A stretch of DNA of 64,000 nucleotides, taken from Oceanobacillus rekensis. Its GTDB lineage: Bacteria > Bacillota > Bacilli > Bacillales > Amphibacillaceae. Below the pieces are notes generated by a model. It searched no databases. It was not told where the DNA came from and saw only the letters and a program-made list of their open reading frames with translations. The stretch spans positions 126,223 through 190,222 of the forward strand of contig NZ_MTBQ01000002.1 in NCBI RefSeq assembly GCF_002153375.1, read 5' to 3'. Made by a program: the position numbers and the translations under genes. Positions 1 through 7,416 of the stretch are shown here, in pieces; positions within the stretch are counted from its first letter, which is position 1; every line of letters begins with the position of its first letter.

Positions 1-11
1 GAGGGGATGAA

Positions 12-956
12 ATGAAGCGAAACACTGCGATGATTATTTTTATTATAGGTGCTAGTTGTTTCGGACTCAATCCGTTATTTATAAAATTGGGCTATGCGGA
101 AGGATGGAGCCTGGGAGAAATCAATGTTGTACAGGTTATCATCGCATTAGCGATTCTTTGGATTATTGGAATCCTGTCCATTAAACGTTACCCGTGGGTG
201 CTTCGGAAGCTTACAGTAAAAACTGTGATTTCGTTGATAATCGCCGGCAGTTTCACTGGTTTAACAAGTATTCTTTATTACGGTGCGATGCAGTACTTAC
301 CAGTTTCACTCGCTGTTGTATTACTGTTTCAATTCGTGTGGGTTGGCGTGTTGTTTGAATGGGTATTTAATAGGAAAAAGCCGAATAAAAAAACTGTACT
401 ATCTGTACTGTTAACCTTAGTTGGTGTATTTTTTGCGGCGGGGGTAATGAACGGAGGAATGTCCGATATTTCACTGATCGGGTTCGCTCTAGGGATTGGT
501 TCTGCATTCTCATATACAGCGTTCGTTTTTGTCAGCGGACGTGTAGCTGTTGATATTCCAGCAACAGTCCGGACACCAATTATGATCACAGGTGCAGGTA
601 TATTAACATTTATTGTTTTCCCACCACATTTAACGCTAAATGAAAGCGTGTTGGGAGGCAATATATGGATTTATGCAGCAGGAGTAGCCATTTGTGGATT
701 AATTTTAACACCGTTACTTTTTGCTATTTCGACACCGCATCTGTCTGGTAGTTTAGCAATGATTTTAGGGTCTATAGAATTACCTGTATCCGTAATCGTT
801 GCGGCGATAGGGCTGTCCGAACATATTTCACTATCAAGATGGGCTGGCGTAATTCTCATTCTTTTGGCGATTACAATAGGAGAAATGCGAGGAGTATGGC
901 AATACTTGAAGCAGAAAAAAAGTAATCCAGAAAAGAATAGCCGGCACTCGGCATAA
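12..956 (+). CDS. EamA/DMT-family transporter
   Basis: A 314-residue, very hydrophobic protein with about ten predicted membrane segments arranged as two EamA halves, as in the drug/metabolite transporter superfamily. The first half begins with GASCFGLNPLF and the second ends with an EHISLSRWAGV stretch, both typical of the family. These proteins export or import small metabolites through the cytoplasmic membrane; the substrate cannot be read from sequence. A GAGGGGATGA ribosome binding site sits just before the ATG. The gene is probably monocistronic, because a repeat-encoded hairpin with a T-tract follows two bases after the stop. The class is secure, the substrate unknown. Confidence 0.88.
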   Translation: MKRNTAMIIFIIGASCFGLNPLFIKLGYAEGWSLGEINVVQVIIALAILWIIGILSIKRYPWVLRKLTVKTVISLIIAGSFTGLTSILYYGAMQYLPVSLAVVLLFQFVWVGVLFEWVFNRKKPNKKTVLSVLLTLVGVFFAAGVMNGGMSDISLIGFALGIGSAFSYTAFVFVSGRVAVDIPATVRTPIMITGAGILTFIVFPPHLTLNESVLGGNIWIYAAGVAICGLILTPLLFAISTPHLSGSLAMILGSIELPVSVIVAAIGLSEHISLSRWAGVILILLAITIGEMRGVWQYLKQKKSNPEKNSRHSA

Positions 957-957
957 A

Positions 958-1026
958 AAAGAAGCATGGGTTCTCATGCTTCTTTTTTTGATATGAAGGA
1001 AGCAAAAGAACCGTCCCCGTGCTTTT
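958..1026. repeat. Family 1 dispersed repeat, paired arms (after EamA gene)
   Basis: Arm A (GAAGCATG...CATGCTTC then T7) forms an intrinsic terminator for the EamA gene. Arm B (GGAAGCAAAAGAACCGTCCC) follows in inverted orientation. A truncated version of the element repeated throughout the window. Confidence 0.8.
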
Positions 1027-1097
1027 TCTGATTTTTAGTTTTAATAGAGGATGCAGTGCCGGTAATTTTGGTTACTCTCTATGGATTAATTCATGGA

Positions 1098-2312
1098 TTA
1101 TCTGCTCTTTGTGTCTTTTGCTTCCCATTTGTCTAATATCGTTGCATTTGCCACATTCCCAACAACATTTAATAACGTCCTAAATCCATCTGTTAAGCGA
1201 TCGACCCCAGCAACGAGAGCGATTCCTTCTAGCGGCAGACCTGCAGCTGTTAACACCGTTGACATCATAATGATACCAGCACCAGGAACCCCTGCTGTAC
1301 TGAACGATACAACTACCGCGCTTATAACAATCGCAATAATAATAGAAGGTGTTAAGTTTATATCAAATAATTGCGCAACAAACAGTGCGTTAAAAGCTTG
1401 TAAGATACAAGCACCGTCACGTTTTAAGGCAGTTCCTAAAGGTATGGAGAAACTTGCAATTTCCTGCTTCATTCTAAAACCACTTTTTGCATTTTCCATT
1501 GCTACCGGTAATGCAGCGTTTGAACTGGCCGTACCAAAAGCAATACCGAATGTTGGCAGGAAACTTTTCCAGAAATGAGATGGCGAAATTTTTAATATAG
1601 CTAATATTAATGTATAAACAACAAGCATAATACTAATTGCTAAAATTAACCCAATAATATACATGATTAATCTCTGAACAATTTCAAATCCCTGTGTAGC
1701 TATAACAGAACTAATTAACGCAAAAACGCCAATTGGTGATAGCTTTAAAACGATTAATGTAATCTTTTCTATAATTTTGTGAAAACTTTCTACGAAGGAT
1801 ACAAATGGTGTTGCTTTGTCCCCAACAAGGTGAATCCCAATAACAAAGAGGATTGCCGTGAAAATTACTTGCAACATGTTTCCAGATGAAAATGCCTCAA
1901 AAGGATTGGTAGGAATAATTGAAACTAGCCAGTCTATAATGCTTTGTCCTTCAGGAACTTCTTGTGTACCGGTATCATTAATAGCATCAACCGCTTTTCC
2001 TGGCTGTAAAATTTGAGCTGTAACGAGTCCGATTATAAGTGCAATAATATTGGTAAAGATATACAAAGATAATATTTTTAATGTAAGTTTACCAACGTTG
2101 TCCGAATTCTTTATACTTGAAAAACCTACAATAAGTGAAGTGAAAACGAGTGGTACAACAACAAATTGAATACCCCTTAAGAAAATTTGTCCAACAGGTG
2201 TTAAAACATATTGTTCCAGCCCGGGAACAATAGTTGGAAAGAATACATTTAAAATAACACCAAAGATGATCCCAACTATCAAGCTGAGGGTTATTTTTGT
2301 TGATAGTTTCAT
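1098..2312 (-). CDS. Dicarboxylate/amino acid:cation symporter (DAACS family)
   Basis: A 404-residue secondary transporter of the glutamate/dicarboxylate symporter family with eight expected membrane helices and two re-entrant hairpins. The HP1 serine-rich tip reads SSNAALP and the HP2 tip STAGVPGAG. In TM8 the pattern D-x3-D-x2-RT-x2-NVxG is present, so the arginine that binds acidic side chains in GltPh is kept. However, the TM7 NMDGT motif reads KRDGA and the last TM8 aspartate of GltPh is asparagine, which alters the Na1 site. AGGAGG precedes the ATG. The gene stands alone. The family is secure; the substrate is probably an acidic amino acid or dicarboxylate. Confidence 0.88.
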   Translation of the reverse strand: MKLSTKITLSLIVGIIFGVILNVFFPTIVPGLEQYVLTPVGQIFLRGIQFVVVPLVFTSLIVGFSSIKNSDNVGKLTLKILSLYIFTNIIALIIGLVTAQILQPGKAVDAINDTGTQEVPEGQSIIDWLVSIIPTNPFEAFSSGNMLQVIFTAILFVIGIHLVGDKATPFVSFVESFHKIIEKITLIVLKLSPIGVFALISSVIATQGFEIVQRLIMYIIGLILAISIMLVVYTLILAILKISPSHFWKSFLPTFGIAFGTASSNAALPVAMENAKSGFRMKQEIASFSIPLGTALKRDGACILQAFNALFVAQLFDINLTPSIIIAIVISAVVVSFSTAGVPGAGIIMMSTVLTAAGLPLEGIALVAGVDRLTDGFRTLLNVVGNVANATILDKWEAKDTKSR

Positions 2313-2744
2313 TGAATGGCCTCCTAATTCACATTAAAATGGTATGGTTAATAGATTTTATATTACCTTTAAATTTTTGTCAAAGTATTAAGAAAGCGCG
2401 GCGACGGTTCTCGTGCTTCCTTTTAGGCAAGCATTCGAATCTACTCACATATAATAGGTAATAGCTTTATTCCAATCATCCATAAAGGGGGCATAACGAT
2501 AAAATTTATCAAGTCAAATATATTCTGCAAAAGAAGTGGTTTTGAAATGATATTACGAATGCATTTTGCAGCTAATGAAAGCAGCTTGTTTGTTCGAAAT
2601 GGAAAGAAGAACTAGATGGATAAATAAACTAAAGTAGAGTGTGGGATATAGGTGTAAATAATCCGTTTAGCACGAACATTTTCTGATTGAAGTGGAGAAG
2701 AAGTGAAAGATAACGAATGAAGAATAATTTTGTTTGTTTTTAAA
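2313..2744. other. Intergenic region between symporter gene and purC
   Basis: No convincing gene. It contains one single-arm family 1 repeat at about 2392-2427. The rest is AT-rich sequence in which nothing further was recognised. Confidence 0.6.
2392..2427. repeat. Family 1 dispersed repeat, single arm
   Basis: Reads GCGGCGACGGTTCTCGTGCT followed by TCCTTTT. Upstream of the minus-strand symporter gene and not attached to a stop codon, unlike most copies. Confidence 0.65.
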
Positions 2745-2778
2745 AAAGGCTGACCAATTTCATGGCCAGCCTTTTGTT
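2745..2778 (-). terminator. Intrinsic terminator of purC
   Basis: An AAAAGGCTGACC / GGCCAGCCTTTT stem with one mismatch, ending in a U-tract when read on the minus strand, directly after the purC stop codon. Confidence 0.8.
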
Positions 2779-3458
2779 TATAGGAATAGTTTTTCCAGTT
2801 CTAATGGTTCGATATACTCTCCGTCTTTATATGCGCGCATGTTTCCACCAGAGATTTCATCAATAAGAACAATTTGTTTGTCCTCGCCAGTTCGTCCAAA
2901 TTCAAATTTAATGTCATATAAATCGATGCCTTTTTTAGCAAGTTCATCTTTGACCACATTTGCAATTTGCTGTGTGAGGTTCTTTAACTCTTTGTATTCT
3001 TCCTTGGATAAAATGCCAAGCATGTCCAAAGCATCCTCACTTATTGGCGGATCTTCGCGATCATCATCTTTTAAAGTAACTTCCACAAAAGCATCAAGTG
3101 GTTGTCCTTCTTCAGCGTACAAACCATATCTGCGCAGGAAACTCCCAACTGCACGGTATCTGCAAATTACTTCAAGACCTTTTCCAAAAACTTCAGCAGG
3201 TTTAACAGTCATGGTCGCCTGTTCGATATCGGCATCAATATAATGGGTTGGAATCCCTTTTTCCTTTAAAGTTTCAAAAAAGTATTTCGTTAATCGTAAC
3301 CCAGCACGGCCAGCACCTTCCAATGTTAGTCCAACTGTATTTGCTCCCGGATCAAAAACACCCTCTGTACCAGTGACATCATCTTTAAATTGAAGCAGGT
3401 AATTTCCATCTTCCAATTCATAGACATCTTTTGTTTTTCCTTTGTACGTTAGCTTCAT
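2778..3458 (-). CDS. purC: Phosphoribosylaminoimidazole-succinocarboxamide synthase (PurC)
   Basis: A 226-residue SAICAR synthase, which joins CAIR and aspartate with ATP in de novo purine synthesis in the cytoplasm. Supporting segments are YKGKTKDVYE at the N-terminus (nucleotide loop), RYRAVGSFLRRYG near residues 90-100, and the C-terminal KFEFG and LIDEISGG segments. The start was set at the ATG at 3458, preceded by AAAGGAG; upstream in-frame codons lack a binding site. The gene is alone rather than in the usual pur operon. Bacilli normally carry purC inside purEKBCSQLFMNHD, so this may be the only copy or a second one; the window cannot decide. Confidence 0.93.
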   Translation of the reverse strand: MKLTYKGKTKDVYELEDGNYLLQFKDDVTGTEGVFDPGANTVGLTLEGAGRAGLRLTKYFFETLKEKGIPTHYIDADIEQATMTVKPAEVFGKGLEVICRYRAVGSFLRRYGLYAEEGQPLDAFVEVTLKDDDREDPPISEDALDMLGILSKEEYKELKNLTQQIANVVKDELAKKGIDLYDIKFEFGRTGEDKQIVLIDEISGGNMRAYKDGEYIEPLELEKLFL

Positions 3459-3824
3459 GGACAAAACTCCTTTGATAATATAACGTTTATACAATTTAAT
3501 CACTTTAATTATAATAATAAAATAGTGGAAGGACAAGGTATAATCGATGATTTAACGAATTGCAGCCAAAAACTCCTTAAAAAGGAGGCAACTCCATGCT
3601 TCCATCTATTCAGAAAAAGAAAAAAGTGGGAATAATATACATGGCGTTCCTTATAGAGGAACAACCACCTTTACCTAGAAGTAATTTACATATACTATGA
3701 GACAAAGTCAACTTGTTTCTTTTACGTATAAATCGAGTGTATACTTAAATATTTAATAAGTCATAAGCTACTTACTTATCTACATACAGTTGCTAAATTT
3801 GATTATATGAAATGGGGTATTAAA
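3459..3824. other. Intergenic region between purC and the dehydrogenase gene
   Basis: The two genes diverge here, so both promoters should lie in this stretch. A degenerate family 1 half-repeat (GGAGGCAACTCCATGCTTCC) lies at 3584-3603. No riboswitch or gene was recognised. Confidence 0.55.
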
Positions 3825-4787
3825 ATGGAAAATATCACAGTACTTGGAGCAGGAATTATGGGACATGGTGCTGCACAATTATTTGCCCAAGCAGGGAAAA
3901 ATGTACGTATTCGAGCCAGACGCGAGACATCCTTGGAAAAAGCACGGGAACTCATTACAAATAGCTTGAAAATAATGGTCGAAAAAGAAATGCTGACTCA
4001 GAATGAAATGGAAAAGACATTAGCCCGGATCACATACACAACAGATTTGCTTGAAGCTATTCAGGGCGCTGACTTTATTCTTGAATCCATTCCAGAAGTT
4101 CTTGAACAAAAACTAGAAACATATGAAATTATTGAAAGCGTTGTCTCTGAAAAAACGATTATTTCATCGAATACATCTACATTTCCATTGGAAGAATTAA
4201 CTCAGGAAGCAAAGCATCCGGAAAGATTTATAATTACTCACTTCTTTAACCCACCACAGCTTGTACCAATTGTGGAAATTGTTCAATTCGAGAAGACAGA
4301 TGAAAAGATTGTGAACACAACTTATGATTTAATGAAGGAAATCGGAAAATCCCCAGTAGTTCTAAAAAAAGAGATTACAGGCTTTATCGTTAACCGTGTT
4401 CAAGTAGCGATGCTTCGTGAGGCCTTCCACTTAATGGAAATGGGAGTAGCTACGGCTGAAGATATCGATATCGCTATGAAAGGAAGCATGGGCTTTAAAT
4501 GGGCGTTCTGCGGTCCAATGGAAAGTCAGGATTTAGCCGGTCTGCAAACAACAGAAGCTATGGTTGGTAACATTATGAAAGATCTATCAAATACAAGAGA
4601 TGTTCCTTCTTTCTTAAAAGAAATGGTAGAAAATGATCAACACGGCATTCGAACGAATCAAGGTTTCTACAACTATGATGATAATGGTGAAAAAGCCATC
4701 AATACAAGAGACGACCATTTCCTGGACCTCCTCAAGTTACAAATAAACAAAGAGAAAAAGAACAAAACTATTTCATCATCAAAATAA
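3825..4787 (+). CDS. 3-hydroxyacyl-CoA dehydrogenase family protein
   Basis: A single-domain NAD-dependent dehydrogenase of about 320 residues. The Rossmann motif GAGIMGHGAA is at the N-terminus. The catalytic-type segment THFFNPPQLVPIVE supplies the His and Glu of the 3HCDH fold, and a C-terminal helical domain begins near ITGFIVNRVQ. These enzymes oxidise L-3-hydroxyacyl-CoA or related hydroxy acids such as 3-hydroxybutyryl-CoA or carnitine. The ATG at 3825 was preferred to 3807 because a GGGGT stretch lies at suitable spacing. A repeat-derived terminator follows. The neighbours do not indicate a pathway, so the exact substrate is uncertain. Confidence 0.85.
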   Translation: MENITVLGAGIMGHGAAQLFAQAGKNVRIRARRETSLEKARELITNSLKIMVEKEMLTQNEMEKTLARITYTTDLLEAIQGADFILESIPEVLEQKLETYEIIESVVSEKTIISSNTSTFPLEELTQEAKHPERFIITHFFNPPQLVPIVEIVQFEKTDEKIVNTTYDLMKEIGKSPVVLKKEITGFIVNRVQVAMLREAFHLMEMGVATAEDIDIAMKGSMGFKWAFCGPMESQDLAGLQTTEAMVGNIMKDLSNTRDVPSFLKEMVENDQHGIRTNQGFYNYDDNGEKAINTRDDHFLDLLKLQINKEKKNKTISSSK

Positions 4788-4793
4788 GACAGT

Positions 4794-4870
4794 GGAGGCA
4801 TGGGGACGGTTCTCATGCTTCTTTTTTTTGTGAAGCAAGTGAAGCAAAAGAACCTTTCCCGTGCTTCTCC
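4794..4870. repeat. Family 1 dispersed repeat, paired arms (after dehydrogenase gene)
   Basis: Arm A GGAGGCATGGGGACGG...CATGCTTC with T8, seven bases after the stop codon. The inverted arm B GAAGCAAAAGAACC ends just before the next gene. Arm A should act as a terminator. Confidence 0.8.
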
Positions 4871-4912
4871 TTCACTATGAATTATAGTATGATTGTAGGG
4901 GAGGTTGATAGA

Positions 4913-5629
4913 ATGGATACTATTATTTTTGATGTGGATGATACGTTATACGATCAAGCAGCATCATTTAAAAATACATGTAAGAAAATGATTGATAAGA
5001 CTTTTACTGATCAGGAATTGGATAATCTTTATATTATAAGCCGCAAGTATAGTGATGCGCTATTTGATGAACAAGTAGCGGGTAAAATAACGATTAGGGA
5101 AATGCATATACGTCGTATGAAAGATGCATGTGCTGAGGTTGGCATTGATATGACAGATCAGGAGGCAATGGATTTCCAAGAAGCCTATGTAGCTGAGCAG
5201 CAAAGAATCGCCTTATTTGATGAAGTGATCGAGCTATTGGATCTGCTTGTAGAGAATAATAAGCAGCTTGCAATCCTTACAAACGGAGCCGAGGGGCATC
5301 AATCGATGAAAATAAATCAACTGAAACTGGATAGATGGATTCCTGAAGAGAATACTTTTATATCAGGTGCAATTGGTCATGCGAAACCATCTATAGAAGT
5401 TTTTACGGTTCTTGAGAATAAACTTGGATTAGACAAGGGAAAAACCGTTTATGTTGGTGATTCTTTTGCGAATGATATGGTAGGTGCAAAACAAGCAGGC
5501 TGGCATGCGGTATGGATGAATCATCGAAATAGAAACATGCCGGATGACAGTGTTAAGCCAGATAAGGTACTTTATAGTGCAAAAGAATTATTAGATCTTT
5601 TCAGTAAAGAGATGTTATTGGTTAAATAG
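4913..5629 (+). CDS. HAD-family hydrolase, YjjG-like 5'-nucleotidase
   Basis: A 238-residue haloacid dehalogenase-type phosphatase with a helical cap. Motif I is FDVDDTLYD (nucleophile and acid aspartates), motif II is LTNG, the motif III lysine is in GHAKPS, and motif IV is GDSFANDMVGA. This layout matches pyrimidine nucleotidase-type (YjjG) enzymes, which remove phosphate from nucleoside monophosphates, but substrates in this family vary. The ATG at 4913 has a GGGGAGG site eight bases upstream; the 12 in-frame codons before it are probably not translated. A separate terminator follows at about 5723. Confidence 0.88.
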   Translation: MDTIIFDVDDTLYDQAASFKNTCKKMIDKTFTDQELDNLYIISRKYSDALFDEQVAGKITIREMHIRRMKDACAEVGIDMTDQEAMDFQEAYVAEQQRIALFDEVIELLDLLVENNKQLAILTNGAEGHQSMKINQLKLDRWIPEENTFISGAIGHAKPSIEVFTVLENKLGLDKGKTVYVGDSFANDMVGAKQAGWHAVWMNHRNRNMPDDSVKPDKVLYSAKELLDLFSKEMLLVK

Positions 5630-5722
5630 AAGCTGTATTTGGAAAAGGTTTGATTTTGGGGAGCTGACTTATTACCCTTGAATCAATTAGGTGCTGCTAC
5701 TTAAATATTGGCTTCAGTATAT

Positions 5723-5770
5723 AAAAATGGGAACCTGGTCATATGTAGACCGTGTTCCCATTTTTTCTTT
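5723..5770 (+). terminator. Intrinsic terminator
   Basis: An AATGGGAAC...GTTCCCATT stem with an inner TGGTC/GACC extension, followed by T6. Ends transcription of the HAD gene. Confidence 0.85.
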
Positions 5771-5805
5771 TCTCGCTAAGTGATTTAAAAACTATGCCAA
5801 AATGC

Positions 5806-5826
5806 TACGGAATGCCCCATGCTTCC
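5806..5826. repeat. Family 1 half-repeat
   Basis: A short ATGCCCCATGCTTCC remnant of the arm B end, between the HAD terminator and the VanZ gene promoter. Confidence 0.5.
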
Positions 5827-5828
5827 AA

Positions 5829-5859
5829 TTGTATGACATCTCCTGTTTTCGTCTATAAT
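5829..5859 (+). promoter_or_regulatory. Candidate sigma-A promoter for the VanZ gene
   Basis: A perfect TATAAT lies at 5854-5859 with a weak TTGTAT 19 bases upstream. It overlaps the most upstream in-frame ATG (5858), so translation should start at the next ATG (5885). Confidence 0.4.
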
Positions 5860-5884
5860 GGAAAATAGCGGGAGTCGAATTATT

Positions 5885-6301
5885 ATGATTTTTTTACTTA
5901 TTCTATGGATTATCTTTATTTTTATTTGTACATGTACAAGTAATGTTCATGCACTATTTGAAAATTTTGATATAAGTTTTTCTTTCACACCAACACCTGA
6001 TTGGAGTAGCTTATTTCAGCTTTATTCTCCGGTAAATGTGAGCAAGTTTGAGATGACAGGGCACTTTATGATGTTCTTTGTGTTGACATGTCTATTACTG
6101 GAAGTCATTAAGGAGAAGGGACTATTTATTGTAATAGCCATTACCTTTGCCATCTTTACGGAGTTCCTGCAACCCTTCTTTGGCAGGGGTGCAGATATAT
6201 ACGACATAGCTGCTGATGTAATTGGTGTATTTATAGCAGTTGGATTAGTTTCCGTCCGTTATATTTTCTATCGTTGGGCGGAAAGTGAAAAGGAAGCATG
6301 A
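5885..6301 (+). CDS. VanZ-family membrane protein
   Basis: A 138-residue protein with about four membrane segments and the VanZ hallmarks: a conserved K/H pair (KFEMTGHFMMFF), TEFLQPFFGRGADIYD, and D-x3-DVIGV. VanZ confers low-level teicoplanin resistance in the vanA element, and stand-alone homologues are common in Bacillaceae with unknown roles. The ATG at 5885 was chosen: it has GCGGGAG upstream, while the earlier ATG overlaps a TATAAT box. The last codons and the TGA stop lie inside a family 1 repeat, so the C-terminal residues come from the repeat. Confidence 0.85.
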   Translation: MIFLLILWIIFIFICTCTSNVHALFENFDISFSFTPTPDWSSLFQLYSPVNVSKFEMTGHFMMFFVLTCLLLEVIKEKGLFIVIAITFAIFTEFLQPFFGRGADIYDIAADVIGVFIAVGLVSVRYIFYRWAESEKEA

Positions 6302-6376
6302 GGACGGTCCTCATGCTTCCTTTTTTGATGCGGAGTGAGGCGCAAGTGGAAGCAAATTCGCATCCCCGTTCTTCCG
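6291..6376. repeat. Family 1 dispersed repeat, paired arms overlapping the VanZ stop
   Basis: Arm A GGAAGCATGAGGACGG...CATGCTTCC with T6 begins inside the VanZ coding region and supplies its stop codon. Arm B follows as GGAAGCAAATTCGCATCC with a degenerate end. Confidence 0.8.
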
Positions 6377-6431
6377 GTTGTACCTGTGAAATGAGAGTTC
6401 ACTGAACTTCTTATGATAAATTTTTCTCTTT

Positions 6432-7178
6432 TTATCGTTCACAAGTTTTCCTTCTTCTTATTTTCGTTATTATTTTCCTAATGAAAATAGGACTAACTTT
6501 TCCCTCTAATAATAGAAGTAAGCCACCAATCCCTAGCACGAGCCAGACATTGGGAAAGCTGAGGATAGTAAGATAATTGCCGTAAAACGCTCCAAGTAAT
6601 ATAAAAGCACCCTTGAACCGATGATTCAAGTTGGTTAGTTGGAACAGGCCGGTTACAATGAGGACTGCTGCGGCCAGAATCGGCCCTCTCGCATCATGAC
6701 TGATTAGAAAGGTAATATAAAAATAGACAGCACCAAACCAGGCCACTGCACCAAGGTAGCGCCAGATTTTGAAAAAACGCATTAGCATATGAGCTATGGC
6801 CATATACATTACCACAATAAAAATACCTAGAAATAGAATATGAAACAGCCAAAAATAGGATGTGTTAATCAGTTTTACAAAGATATTCCCGGAAACATAT
6901 TGGTAGCTTATAAATGCTAGATAGATGATAAGAATTGGTAAGATATATGTAAAAAACAGCCGGCTTAATCCTTTTTTTACAACTACTTTCCGATCTTTGG
7001 AATTTTTAGCAGACTCACTGGTCCTTTGCATTTTCTTATATTCTATTCGACTGATACGTGGTGTTTGTTCAACATCTGGCTCGTTCCAGTCGTCTTCAGA
7101 TTGGTTGTCCATCGGTTCATGTTCGGGAACGTAATCATCATGATCTTCTTTTTTATCTTTATTCCAAAAAGCGCTCAC
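6432..7178 (-). CDS. Multi-pass membrane protein of unknown function
   Basis: Not recognised. The product is about 248 residues. A hydrophilic, acidic N-terminal tail of about 70 residues (HDDYVPEHEP, SEDDWNEPDVEQ) is followed by a basic stretch, then six or seven hydrophobic segments, and a strongly basic end (ITKIRRRKTCER). The tail is probably cytoplasmic by the positive-inside rule. The start was placed at the GTG at 7178, because GGAGGG lies seven bases upstream of it; the earlier in-frame ATG has no site. The gene is alone, on the opposite strand to its neighbours. It could be a membrane-stress or envelope protein; no function is claimed. Confidence 0.7.
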   Translation of the reverse strand: MSAFWNKDKKEDHDDYVPEHEPMDNQSEDDWNEPDVEQTPRISRIEYKKMQRTSESAKNSKDRKVVVKKGLSRLFFTYILPILIIYLAFISYQYVSGNIFVKLINTSYFWLFHILFLGIFIVVMYMAIAHMLMRFFKIWRYLGAVAWFGAVYFYITFLISHDARGPILAAAVLIVTGLFQLTNLNHRFKGAFILLGAFYGNYLTILSFPNVWLVLGIGGLLLLLEGKVSPIFIRKIITKIRRRKTCER

Positions 7179-7265
7179 AAGGAAGCCCTCCAATTTTTGA
7201 TAACGTGTATCACTGTTTTATTATATCAAAATTCGCGGAGGCCGTATATCGCGTTAAACGATGGG

Positions 7266-7350
7266 AGGAAGCATGGGGATGGTTCTCATGCTTCCTTTTT
7301 TGATGCTTAGTAAGGAGCAGAAGGAAGCAAATTCGCGTCCCCGTGCTTCT
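7266..7350. repeat. Family 1 dispersed repeat, paired arms
   Basis: Arm A GGAAGCATGGGGATGG...CATGCTTCC with T6, and inverted arm B GGAAGCAAATTCGCGTCCCC. It lies between two diverging genes, so this copy is not at a gene end. Confidence 0.78.
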
Positions 7351-7416
7351 TACGTATAGTCCAATTGGGAAATGGGAATTCTATTGGTAAAGTATGGAAT
7401 GGAGGATTTATTGATT

